From Pseudomonadota bacterium (lineage in GTDB: Bacteria > Desulfobacterota > Desulfovibrionia > Desulfovibrionales > Desulfomicrobiaceae): a stretch of DNA of 64,000 nucleotides. The notes beneath the pieces were generated by a model. It worked only from the letters and a program-made list of their open reading frames with translations, had not been told where the DNA came from and did no database searches. Position numbers and translations under genes: made by a program. Shown here piece after piece: positions 1 through 7,894 of the stretch (its first letter is position 1; every line of letters starts with the position of its first letter). The stretch is taken from positions 1 to 64,000 of the forward strand of contig JAEWKZ010000079.1 of the NCBI GenBank assembly GCA_023393525.1. Reading direction: 5' to 3'.

Positions 1-38
1 ATTTTGAAAAAATTTTAGAAAAAACAGCAACAAAACTC

Positions 39-67
39 TTGCCAAACATGAACCTCTCACATAAACA
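39..67 (+). promoter_or_regulatory. Putative sigma70 promoter of tRNA-Leu
   Basis: TTGCCA (39-44), a 17-nt spacer and TAAACA (62-67) lie 15 nt before the mature 5-prime end of the tRNA. The hexamers are moderate matches to the -35 and -10 consensus. The same pair with the same spacing occurs upstream of the P-type ATPase gene near the right end of the window. Confidence 0.45.
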
Positions 68-82
68 CGCTTCTCACGTCAC

Positions 83-169
83 GCCGAAGTGGTGGAATTG
101 GTAGACACGCTAGGTTCAGGGTCTAGTCGGGGTTCCCCGGTGGAGGTTCGAGTCCTCTCTTCGGCACCA
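83..169 (+). tRNA. tRNA-Leu (CAG)
   Basis: The acceptor arms GCCGAAG (83-89) and CTTCGGC (159-165) pair perfectly, followed by discriminator A and an encoded CCA (167-169). The D-arm has the usual class II form. The anticodon stem CTAGG/TCTAG carries a loop with anticodon CAG at 117-119. A GC-rich variable arm and a TTCGAGT T-loop follow. The length (87 nt with CCA) and long variable arm fit leucine tRNA, reading CUG codons, which are very frequent in this window. A terminator follows directly, so this is a single-gene transcript. Confidence 0.95.
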
Positions 170-176
170 GTAAGTC

Positions 177-210
177 AAAGGGTTGCAGCAGAAATGTTGC
201 AACCCTTTTT
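177..210 (+). terminator. Rho-independent terminator of tRNA-Leu
   Basis: An 11-bp perfect stem (177-187 with 198-208) closes a 10-nt loop. The 3-prime arm ends in a T-run to 210. Confidence 0.85.
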
Positions 211-397
211 CTTGTTCCGACAACTCGCGGTATTTCGCATCAAAATCGAAAAAGCGGCCTTGATCCGCAGGGACACTTCGAATCGCTCAATTCTTGAGGG
301 TTGCCGAAAAAGCCGGTTTGCCCTTATGATGGCAACCATGAGAATACGGCGAATTCCGGGAGCGACCACCCACATTCTTCGTTCAAGAGGAGCGCCC

Positions 398-1153
398 ATG
401 CTGAGGCGAACGCTGCTCTTCCTGATCTGTCTGGCTTTATCCATCCGGGCCCAGACGGGATCCGCCGAGTCCCTCGACGTTCACTATTTCGAATACCCTC
501 CCTACTATCACCGGCTTGAAGACGGCCAGGCGTCGGGAATCATTGTCGATCTCGCCCGCAAAATCTTTGCTGCGGCCGGGGTCGAGCCCAAATTTTCCTT
601 CGTGCCCGCCAAAAGGATTTTGCACGAAATGCAAAACGACCGCCCGACAGCATCCCTGGGCTGGTTCAAGACCCCCGAACGGGAACGGTTCGCCCGCTTT
701 TCGCTTCCGATCTACGTGAACCGGCCAGTGGGAGTATTCTTCCTGCGGGAGAACGAGCAGAGATTCCGCCCATACGACACCCTCGAAGGGCTGTTGCAGA
801 GCGGAAGCTTTTTTTTCGGAAGGGTGCAGGGGTTCTCGGAAGGAGCGCTGCTCGACAGGATGATCTCAAAATACCAGGACAAGACGGTGCAGGTCGCGGC
901 AGATTCCATACGCCTGCTCAAGATGGTCGAATCCAGACGTTGCGACTTCATGCTGATACCGCCCGAGGAAGTCGATGTCCTCATGGACGCGGCCCAGGTC
1001 CCCAAGGAGAAATTCATGCTCAAGGCCATGAGCGACATCCCTCGGGGCAACCTCCGACACATCATCTATTCGAAGACAGTCCCGACGGACCTGATCCGAC
1101 GCATCGACCAGGCCATCCTGACCGAAATCGGGATGCTGCCGAAAAGCCCGTAA
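398..1153 (+). CDS. Periplasmic solute-binding protein, family 3-like
   Basis: A 251-residue protein with a cleavable signal peptide (basic LRR, hydrophobic core, likely cut near residue 23 after GSA). The mature start resembles bacterial extracellular solute-binding proteins of family 3: FEYPPYY, then a GQASGIIVDLARKIF segment. Such proteins bind amino acids or similar small solutes in the periplasm. No ABC permease or ATPase gene lies beside it, so it is an orphan, and the ligand cannot be told. Start chosen at ATG 398, preceded by AAGAGGAG; the open frame continues upstream through the tRNA, but that part is not credible protein. The gene is convergent with motA, 9 nt away. Confidence 0.8.
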   Translation: MLRRTLLFLICLALSIRAQTGSAESLDVHYFEYPPYYHRLEDGQASGIIVDLARKIFAAAGVEPKFSFVPAKRILHEMQNDRPTASLGWFKTPERERFARFSLPIYVNRPVGVFFLRENEQRFRPYDTLEGLLQSGSFFFGRVQGFSEGALLDRMISKYQDKTVQVAADSIRLLKMVESRRCDFMLIPPEEVDVLMDAAQVPKEKFMLKAMSDIPRGNLRHIIYSKTVPTDLIRRIDQAILTEIGMLPKSP

Positions 1154-1162
1154 AACCGACTC

Positions 1163-2020
1163 CTACAGCGCAACCTCAATCTCTTCCGGGCCAGGCATGC
1201 CCGCGGGGGATTCCTCGCGCTCCTCGATCTGAAAACGTTCCTTGATCCTCGCCAGGGAGACAAGCTGCCCTTCCCGCGCCGACGGGGTCAGGAAGGATTT
1301 GAGCTTCACTTCGAGCACCCTGGGGTTGAGTTCGCTCTGAATGGCCCGGACGCCTTCAATGATGATCTTCTGCAACAGAAGCTCATGATCCGTGACCTCC
1401 CGAATGCGGGCGGCCAGCGGCAGGAACACGAAGTTGGCCAGGATCACCCCGTAGAGGGTGGAGGTCAGGGCAATGGGAATGGTCGCCAGGACAACGCCCG
1501 TGTCGTTCACGCCGGAGAGCATGCCGATGAGCCCCACCACGCTGCCTGCCAGGCCGATGGCCGGACAGATGTCGGCCATGGCCCGCAACACCCGCTCCGA
1601 TTCGTCCCGACGCTGCTTGAAGAAATACATTTCCGTGTTCAGGATGTCGGTGGTCTGTTCCCTGGAGTAATTGTCGACCACAAATCCCAGGGCCCGACGC
1701 AGAAACATGATGGAGGTCTCGCGCTCGTCCTCGACCAGAGTGTGCAGCCCCCGAATCCTGCTCTTGACCGACAGGTCCACCAGAATCTCGACAATGGCGG
1801 CGGGCTCCTTCATCCGGCTGCGATAAGCGTTGCGCAGCACCCTGCTCACGTAAACGAGACGTTCCATGCGGAAACTGGCAATGGCCGTTCCCAGGCAGCC
1901 TCCGAAAACGATCAGGAACGCGGACAGATTGAAATACTGGCCCACATCGCCGCTGATCACGAAGCCCGCTCCAAAGATCACGGCGCAGAGCAAGAGGCCC
2001 AGAATCGTCTTTGCTTCCAT
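1163..2020 (-). CDS. motA: Flagellar motor stator protein MotA
   Basis: A 285-residue MotA/TolQ/ExbB-family inner-membrane protein. An N-terminal hydrophobic pair (residues about 4-45) is followed by a long cytoplasmic loop and a second pair containing a P-AIGLAGSVVGLIGMLSG segment, the channel-lining region of MotA. With MotB it forms the ion-driven stator that turns the flagellar rotor. Start chosen at ATG 2020 because it overlaps the motB stop (TGATG) and opens with a typical MEAKTILGLLL; the frame runs further upstream only inside motB. No other flagellar genes are in the window. Confidence 0.93.
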   Translation of the reverse strand: MEAKTILGLLLCAVIFGAGFVISGDVGQYFNLSAFLIVFGGCLGTAIASFRMERLVYVSRVLRNAYRSRMKEPAAIVEILVDLSVKSRIRGLHTLVEDERETSIMFLRRALGFVVDNYSREQTTDILNTEMYFFKQRRDESERVLRAMADICPAIGLAGSVVGLIGMLSGVNDTGVVLATIPIALTSTLYGVILANFVFLPLAARIREVTDHELLLQKIIIEGVRAIQSELNPRVLEVKLKSFLTPSAREGQLVSLARIKERFQIEEREESPAGMPGPEEIEVAL

Positions 2021-2907
2021 CACTCCCCTCCCTGTTTCGACGCCGCGAGCCATTGCCGGAAGCCTTCCCCGGCCGATCCCTGCGCCATGGGCAGCGGCTC
2101 CGTCGGATTCTCGGAACTCAGGACCAGCTCCACGCGCCGGTCGACAGCGGCCCGATCTCCATCCGCCAACGAGCGCTGGTCGCCGTACCCGGCCACGAGC
2201 ATGCGCTCGGCTGGCAGGCCTGCGTTCCGCATCAAAAAGTCGGCCACTTCGGCAGCCATGGCCACCGACAACTCCCATGCCTCCCTGGACCCGGGGGCGG
2301 ATCCCTCGGTAGCGGCATGGCCGACCACGGACAGGACATGTGGCGCGCTGCGCAGAATCTCACCCACGTCCAACAGCGTTTTTTCGACATCACTGCGCAC
2401 GACGGCGCCTTTCTCTCCAAAGAGCAGGTTGCCCGAGAGCACCACGTGCAAGGACTTTCCCGGGACCGACTGCACCGCAACCGCTTCGTGCAGCCCGTCG
2501 CGGGCGATCAGGTCTCGAAGCCGGTCATGAAGGCGATCCAGAATCGATCCGGCCAGAGCCTGGGGCGGAACGATCTCAGCCCCCAGCGGCAGTGGTTTCA
2601 CGGACAATTCCGAAACCGACTTGTAGTGAATCTTCGGCAACTGAAAAATGTACAGGGCGGCGAACATGATGAACATGGTCATCATCAGGTCCGACCAGCA
2701 GACGACCCAGCTGGCGGGCCGGGTTTGCTGTTCGCGGGCGAAAACGTCAAAGTGTTGACTGAGTGCGCTCACCTCGGGATGTCCGCCATCCGTACCGTGA
2801 ATGCCGCCAAAGGGTTCGGCCGCGCCATGCTTGGGCCGCTGGCCATGCCTGGGGCGGGAAAGCCGCGCCGACACGTCGCGCATGATTTCTGGTGTTGGTT
2901 CTCGCAT
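2020..2907 (-). CDS. motB: Flagellar motor stator protein MotB (OmpA-like)
   Basis: A 295-residue protein: a cytoplasmic tail of about 65 residues, one membrane segment (about 67-90) with the proton-carrying Asp in WSDLMMTMF (D73), then a periplasmic linker and an OmpA-type peptidoglycan-binding domain with the VVGHAATEG and VAGYGDQRSLADG motifs. It anchors MotA to the cell wall. Start chosen at ATG 2907, with GGAGGAG 5 nt upstream; an ATG at 2928 has no ribosome site. The N-terminal tail is longer than in E. coli MotB. Confidence 0.93.
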   Translation of the reverse strand: MREPTPEIMRDVSARLSRPRHGQRPKHGAAEPFGGIHGTDGGHPEVSALSQHFDVFAREQQTRPASWVVCWSDLMMTMFIMFAALYIFQLPKIHYKSVSELSVKPLPLGAEIVPPQALAGSILDRLHDRLRDLIARDGLHEAVAVQSVPGKSLHVVLSGNLLFGEKGAVVRSDVEKTLLDVGEILRSAPHVLSVVGHAATEGSAPGSREAWELSVAMAAEVADFLMRNAGLPAERMLVAGYGDQRSLADGDRAAVDRRVELVLSSENPTEPLPMAQGSAGEGFRQWLAASKQGGE

Positions 2908-3047
2908 GGGACTCCTCCGCCAGGACATGAGCCAGATTCATGCCAACGCAAAGATCCGATCAACGCATCCCAAATACGGCACGGCTTGCACGGACATCTG
3001 GAAAGCTGTATGGCAAAAACCAAACGCAACCCCAACCAGGAGGAATC

Positions 3048-3230
3048 ATGGCCATAGTCATCGACCACGAAGAATGCATCGGCTGCGAAAGTTGTGTGGA
3101 GCTTTGTCCTGAAGTCTTTGCCATGATCGACGGCGAAGAAAAGGCCATGGTCAAGGCCCCAGACTCCACCGCCGAATGTGTCCAGGACGCCATCGACGGC
3201 TGCCCGGTGGAAGCCATCAGCAGGGGATAG
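3048..3230 (+). CDS. Ferredoxin, single [4Fe-4S] type (ferredoxin I-like)
   Basis: A 60-residue acidic electron carrier. C10, C13, C16 and C52 (the last in a CP pair) are arranged as the ligands of one [4Fe-4S] cluster. C20 and C44 occupy the places of the two extra cysteines that form a disulfide in Desulfovibrio gigas ferredoxin. From memory it is nearly identical to ferredoxin I of Desulfovibrio desulfuricans Norway 4 (now Desulfomicrobium norvegicum). It would shuttle electrons between cytoplasmic oxidoreductases such as pyruvate:ferredoxin oxidoreductase. CCAGGAGGAATC precedes ATG 3048. It is monocistronic, with its own terminator. Confidence 0.95.
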   Translation: MAIVIDHEECIGCESCVELCPEVFAMIDGEEKAMVKAPDSTAECVQDAIDGCPVEAISRG

Positions 3231-3245
3231 CCGGGCGATTCCAGC

Positions 3246-3278
3246 TCAAAAAAAGGGGAGCCGGGCTCCCCTTTTTTG
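3246..3278 (+). terminator. Rho-independent terminator of the ferredoxin gene
   Basis: A GGGGAG/CTCCCC stem with a short GC loop is flanked by an A-run before and a T-run after, 15 nt past the stop. The flanking A-run would let it work in both directions. Confidence 0.85.
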
Positions 3279-3372
3279 TTCACGCTCAACTAACACTTGC
3301 GATTTCCCGTCGTTCTGCACAAGGTGCGGCTCTGTACGCAGCTTCCCGTATGACGTTTTGAACGAAGAGCAC

Positions 3373-4056
3373 ATGGAATCCCGCACCGAAAAAAAATATA
3401 CCCTCGACATGGCGCAGGCCCTCCTCGCCGAAACCATTCTCCGCGCCCATTGCCTGCCCGACCCGCATTTTTCCAAGGCGACGGTGCACAGCATTTATTA
3501 TGACACTCTCGACCTCCAATTCCTGTCCGAAAAAATTGACAGCACCTACCTCAAGGCCAAAATACGGCTCCGCTGGTACGGGGACTGGGATTTCAAGGCC
3601 GATGTCGGACCGGCATTTCTCGAAGCGAAGATCAAGGAAGGTGGACGGCAGCAAAAAATACGCATCAAGGTGTCGCACACCGGACAAGAACTGGCGGAAC
3701 TGCCCCTGACTGCTCCCGAACTGGCGGCTCTGCCCTCACTGCTCGCGACGCGGGGCATCGGAGCCCGCGCATCCACCCGCCCGGTCTTCACCGTCAGTTA
3801 TCGCAGAATGCGTTTCGTCGACCCCATGACCGGCGTCCGCATAGCCCTCGACCAGGACATTCATGCCTCGCGTCACGCCCTGTCCTGTCCGGGACCGACC
3901 GGATCTCCGATGCTTTCCATCGCCGTCATCGAAACAAAAGGGAACCTGACGAAACTCCCCCCCTATCTTGCGCCGCTCATGACCATGGGCCTCAAGCCCG
4001 ATTCCTTTTCCAAATATCTGCACTGCTACCAAAGCCTGATGCAGCAACATATGTGA
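3373..4056 (+). CDS. VTC-domain polyphosphate polymerase-like protein
   Basis: A 227-residue soluble protein resembling the bacterial form of the VTC (vacuolar transporter chaperone) catalytic domain. Features visible: an N-terminal ESRTEKKY strand, alternating charged beta-strands typical of the tunnel fold (KIRLRWYGD, FLEAKIKEG, KIRIKV), RIALDQDIHA, and a late AVIETKGN strand. In yeast Vtc4 this tunnel makes polyphosphate from ATP; activity of the short bacterial forms is not established here. Start chosen at ATG 3373; the upstream frame runs through the ferredoxin terminator. It is followed after 9 nt by a DUF4956 gene and then a CotH gene, apparently one operon. Confidence 0.8.
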   Translation: MESRTEKKYTLDMAQALLAETILRAHCLPDPHFSKATVHSIYYDTLDLQFLSEKIDSTYLKAKIRLRWYGDWDFKADVGPAFLEAKIKEGGRQQKIRIKVSHTGQELAELPLTAPELAALPSLLATRGIGARASTRPVFTVSYRRMRFVDPMTGVRIALDQDIHASRHALSCPGPTGSPMLSIAVIETKGNLTKLPPYLAPLMTMGLKPDSFSKYLHCYQSLMQQHM

Positions 4057-4065
4057 GGAGACCCT

Positions 4066-4797
4066 GTGAACGAACTCATCCCCAACAGCGTGGATCTTTT
4101 GGCCGGAATATACGAGGCGCTGATCAAATCAGGAACTTCCGGCAATGAAGAAATGGCCAACGTCGGCCTGACCACCTTTTTCATTTTGCTACTCGTGTCC
4201 TTTTTCGCGTCACTCTACATAGCACGCCTCTATGTCCGCTTCTACCGCCCGCGCGGCACCGGGAGCCTTGCCTACCGCTCCTTTCCGCTCCTAGGCATCT
4301 CGGTCACGGCCATATTCATCTGCGTCCAATTCTCCCTGCCCCTTTCTCTGGGCCTGCTCGGCGCACTGTCCATTGTCCGTTTCCGCACGCCCATCAAGGA
4401 ACCGGAAGAAGTGGGATTCATCATGCTGACCATCGCCACCGCGATTTCCTGCGCCACGTTCAACCTGCTCTTCCTGCTCATTCTGCTGGCGGTATCCACC
4501 TTTGGACTGTTCCTCATCAACTGGCGCGGATTGCCGCTGGCCGCCAGCGAGCAAGGGACAATTCTCGTCAATCTTCCCGGAAGCAACGCGGAGCTGTCGG
4601 CAACGGCATTTTTGCCCAGCGCCACAAGCATCCCGGGCGTGCGTGTCATTTCCGTGGTTGAAACCACCGAAGGCGCAGCCGTGACACTGCGTTTCGCCAA
4701 AGGCAGCTCGGATCTCCTGACCCGTATTCGCAGCCAGGCCCTGGCCTGCGCGCCTCAAGCCACGGTTTCCATGTTCAACGACCAGGTCAGCATCTGA
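4066..4797 (+). CDS. DUF4956 family membrane protein
   Basis: A 243-residue protein with about four membrane segments in its first two thirds (around 35-55, 72-92, 115-135, 135-152). A conserved hydrophilic motif SIVRFRTPIKEPEEVGF sits between them, as in DUF4956 proteins. A C-terminal soluble domain of about 85 residues follows. Molecular role unknown. Start is GTG 4066 with TGAGGAG upstream; the stop overlaps the next start (TGATG), so the CotH-like protein is translationally coupled. DUF4956 genes often neighbour VTC-domain genes, which suggests a joint role. Confidence 0.8.
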   Translation: MNELIPNSVDLLAGIYEALIKSGTSGNEEMANVGLTTFFILLLVSFFASLYIARLYVRFYRPRGTGSLAYRSFPLLGISVTAIFICVQFSLPLSLGLLGALSIVRFRTPIKEPEEVGFIMLTIATAISCATFNLLFLLILLAVSTFGLFLINWRGLPLAASEQGTILVNLPGSNAELSATAFLPSATSIPGVRVISVVETTEGAAVTLRFAKGSSDLLTRIRSQALACAPQATVSMFNDQVSI

Positions 4798-6359
4798 TGT
4801 CCGGCCTTTTGCGGCGACCATGGGTCCTTTTGCTTGTCCTTTGCGGCCTCGTCCTCTTGTTCCTCGGCTTGCGTCTGAACCAATGGGGAGAAGAACGTTC
4901 CTGGCGCATCGCCGCCTTGCGGGATGACCTGGGCAGTCAGCGCAAATCATCCCTGCTCGCAAAGCTGGGAATTTCCGTGACCGTCCCGAGACCACAAAGC
5001 GACGCCAGCGCCCTGATCGCGGCCGCCAGGGAAGACGCCCGTCCTCTGGCCAATTCCAGCATGCGTGTGGTGGCCATCCGCGTCGCAGACAGGGATCTCT
5101 ATGATCCAAAAACCGGCCTCAAAAGCAACAGCCGCGAACGCGGACGAAACTGGGAACGCCCAGCGGGAGTGGTCGTAATGCAGGACGGTCGGGAAATTCT
5201 GGCCGCACCGACCGGAATACGACTGCAAGGAAACCGGGACACGCGCGACATGCTGCACAGCTTTCGTCTCTATTTTCGCAACAGTTATGGGATGAAGAGC
5301 GTGCCTGGCAGCGCTTTTCTGGATGCCTCCACAATGAATGTCCGCAAGGTCGTCGCCCGCACGGAAAAAAACCTCGTTCCGGGCTTTGTGAACATGCTCG
5401 CCTTTGATGTGGCCAGACACATAGGCGCCATCACACCGGACCACGCGCCTATCCAGCTCCTCAGAAACGGAGAGAACCTGGGACTGGGACTGGCCAGCGA
5501 GCACGTCAACCGAAAGCACTGGGAGCGCAAGCTCGGGCACAAGGACTTCGCCTTCTACATGCTCGAGTCCGAAAATTCGGTCCTGGACACAGCCCGGTAC
5601 AAGGCATTGCGCCTCCGCCTCGATCCCTTCTTCGGGTTGTGGGATTACAAACGCGTAGGGAGTATCCTGGACCTGGACGATTTCATGAAAGGCATGACCG
5701 CCTTTGCTTTTCTCCAATGGCAGGACTGGAACCAGGGGGCATTCCTGCTGGACGACACGGACCCCTCCCCCCGATGGCGCAACGTCCTCTGGGACGCCGA
5801 CCAAGCCTTTGCCGGGCTTCGCCCAAACGCCATCCCCGCCAATCGGGCAGGCTGGAAAAATTTTCGTGATGCGCACGGCATGCGGGCTTCTGTCTTTAAA
5901 GGGATGTGGGATGCCAGTCCGCGCTTCAGAAAAGAAATGCTGTATCGACTGACTTGGAGCATCAACCATCGGCTGACGGAGAAATGGATCACGGAGCGCG
6001 TCCGGCATTACTCCCGACTGGAAAAAGAGATTGGGATCGAATGCTTTGACGCGGATCTGACGCTATCCTATCTGCTCAATCGCCGCGAAACACTGCTGGC
6101 CGAAACCGTGCGCGAGCTCGGCGCGCCGGATACTGTCAAATGCCTCGTGCTAAGCCCCGAACCGCTTAACATCGACGGCGACACATGGGGCAACGCATAC
6201 GAAGGCATCTATTTCGCGGGTCAGACAATATCCCTCGAAGCACCTCCCGGTCGCGCCGTCTCCCACTGGGAAGTCGACGGCCGCGAAATCCGGGAACCCC
6301 GGCTCGAACTCGAACTCCACGCCGACACACGTATCCGCGCCGTTTTCTCCCCGAACTAA
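4797..6359 (+). CDS. CotH-like protein kinase family protein
   Basis: A 520-residue protein with an N-terminal signal anchor (about 8-25). The CotH-type region begins around 100 (LYDPKTGLKSN, then GIRLQGNRDTR) and carries the acidic motifs of the atypical kinase core: QDWNQGAF (D310) and NVLWDADQAF (D333, D335). A C-terminal domain of about 80 residues (from about 440) looks beta-rich. In Bacillus, CotH phosphorylates spore-coat proteins. This lineage does not sporulate, so the substrate here is unknown; the anchor suggests an envelope location. It is the third gene of the VTC-DUF4956-CotH operon. Its 3-prime end overlaps the convergent emrB-like gene by 4 bp. Confidence 0.82.
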   Translation: MSGLLRRPWVLLLVLCGLVLLFLGLRLNQWGEERSWRIAALRDDLGSQRKSSLLAKLGISVTVPRPQSDASALIAAAREDARPLANSSMRVVAIRVADRDLYDPKTGLKSNSRERGRNWERPAGVVVMQDGREILAAPTGIRLQGNRDTRDMLHSFRLYFRNSYGMKSVPGSAFLDASTMNVRKVVARTEKNLVPGFVNMLAFDVARHIGAITPDHAPIQLLRNGENLGLGLASEHVNRKHWERKLGHKDFAFYMLESENSVLDTARYKALRLRLDPFFGLWDYKRVGSILDLDDFMKGMTAFAFLQWQDWNQGAFLLDDTDPSPRWRNVLWDADQAFAGLRPNAIPANRAGWKNFRDAHGMRASVFKGMWDASPRFRKEMLYRLTWSINHRLTEKWITERVRHYSRLEKEIGIECFDADLTLSYLLNRRETLLAETVRELGAPDTVKCLVLSPEPLNIDGDTWGNAYEGIYFAGQTISLEAPPGRAVSHWEVDGREIREPRLELELHADTRIRAVFSPN

Positions 6360-7891
6360 TGCATCCCTTCCGGCATCTTCGCGCCGTGATCCGGTCTGCG
6401 GATGATCCACATGAAGAGCGCCAGGCCGAAGAAGAACAGGGCCTGCAGATGGAAGACATCCACGTAGGCCATGTAGGCGGCTTGTTGCTGGGCGTAGCGA
6501 TAGATCATGCCGGCGGCCGCCATGGGGTCGCCCAGGGCGGCTGTGAGGGCCTCCCGTGCCTGGATGAACGGCGTGTCGTAGGGCGTAAGGTGTTCAACCA
6601 GATAATGCTGGTGCACCTGGGCCCGGCGGGCCAGCACCGTGGTCACGAAGGCCGTTCCGAAAGAACCGCCCAGGTTGCGCAGCAGATTGAAGAGAGCCGA
6701 GGCGTTGTTCATGCGCTCGCGCGGGATGTAGGCCATGGTCAGATAGGACAGGGGCACGAAGAAAAAGGCGATGCCAATGGCCTGGATGTTGCGGCCCATG
6801 ATGGCCGTGCCGATATCGATCTGCAGGGTGAACCGGGACATGTACACCAGGGAGAGCCCGGACACGGTCAGCCCGAAACAGAGCAGCAGACGCGCGTCGA
6901 TCTTTTCCGTGAGCTTGCCCACAAAGGGCAGCAGGAGCAGCATGATGGCCCCGCTCGGCCCCAGCACCAATCCTGCCAGATAGGACGTGTAGCCCATCAG
7001 GTTCTGCAGATACATGGGCAAAAGCACGATGGACCCGAAAAAGGCGAAGAATCCGAAGAACATGACCACGTTTCCGGCCGCGAAATTGCGGACCCGGAAA
7101 ATGCGCAGGTTGATGATGGGATTCTCCTGCCGCAACTCCCACCACACCAGGGAGGTCAGGCAGATCGCGGCCAGGACGCTCAGGATGACGATCTGCTCCG
7201 AAGCGAACCAATCCTCGCCCTGGCCCTTGTCCAGCACGACCTGCAAACATCCGAGGCCCACGGACAAGAGGGCCAGCCCCATGTAGTCGACCTTCTCCCC
7301 GGCCACCCGGCGCTCCTGATAGGGAGGGTCGAAGATGAAGGCCCAGCACATCATGAGGGCCACGATGCCGATGGGCACGTTGATATAGAAGATCCAGATC
7401 CAGGAATAGTTGTCCGTGATGTATCCGCCCAGAAGCGGTCCCAGAATGGGCCCCAGCACCGCGCCCATGGCGAAGATGGCCATGGCCAGGCCGCGCTGCC
7501 GGGGCGGGAAGGTCTCCAGCAGGATGGCCTGGGACATGGGTTGCAAGCCTCCGCCGCCGAGGCCCTGGATGATCCGGAACAGAACCAGGGTTTCGAGGCT
7601 CTGGGCCAAGCCGCACAGCATGGATGCCAGGGTGAAGACCGTCACCGAGACCATGAGATACTTTTTGCGGCCCATGAGCCGGGCCAGCCAGCCACTCATG
7701 GGGATGACCACGGCGTTGGCCACCAGATAGGAGGTCAGCACCCAGGTCACTTCGTCCTGTCCGGCGGAAAGGGAGCCCTGGATGTGTCCCAGGGCCACGT
7801 TGGCGATGGAGGTGTCGAGGATCTCCAACAGCGTCGGGATCATGACGCTCAAGGTGATCAGCCACTTGCCCGTGGCGGGTGCGGAGGCCAT
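6356..7891 (-). CDS. emrB: Multidrug efflux MFS transporter, DHA2 (EmrB) family
   Basis: A 511-residue major-facilitator transporter of the 14-helix DHA2 class. The hydrophobic profile is continuous, with motif A-like GWLARLMGRKKYL after helix 2, the IQGLGGGGLQPMSQA motif and the GPILGPLLGGYI antiporter motif C. With the membrane-fusion protein encoded just upstream (gap 3 nt) it would form an EmrAB-type tripartite pump exporting lipophilic toxicants; substrate not deducible. No outer-membrane channel or regulator gene is adjacent. Confidence 0.9.
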   Translation of the reverse strand: MASAPATGKWLITLSVMIPTLLEILDTSIANVALGHIQGSLSAGQDEVTWVLTSYLVANAVVIPMSGWLARLMGRKKYLMVSVTVFTLASMLCGLAQSLETLVLFRIIQGLGGGGLQPMSQAILLETFPPRQRGLAMAIFAMGAVLGPILGPLLGGYITDNYSWIWIFYINVPIGIVALMMCWAFIFDPPYQERRVAGEKVDYMGLALLSVGLGCLQVVLDKGQGEDWFASEQIVILSVLAAICLTSLVWWELRQENPIINLRIFRVRNFAAGNVVMFFGFFAFFGSIVLLPMYLQNLMGYTSYLAGLVLGPSGAIMLLLLPFVGKLTEKIDARLLLCFGLTVSGLSLVYMSRFTLQIDIGTAIMGRNIQAIGIAFFFVPLSYLTMAYIPRERMNNASALFNLLRNLGGSFGTAFVTTVLARRAQVHQHYLVEHLTPYDTPFIQAREALTAALGDPMAAAGMIYRYAQQQAAYMAYVDVFHLQALFFFGLALFMWIIRRPDHGAKMPEGMH

Positions 7892-7894
7892 GGC

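Noticed and set aside
2971..2990. A sigma54-like promoter (GGCAC then TTGCA) before the ferredoxin gene
   Set aside because: The GG and GC elements are 8 nt apart instead of 10, so it does not fit the -24/-12 consensus.
2986..3014. A sigma70 promoter TTGCAC-17-TATGGC before the ferredoxin gene
   Set aside because: Spacing is right but each hexamer matches consensus at only three positions, so it was not listed as a feature.
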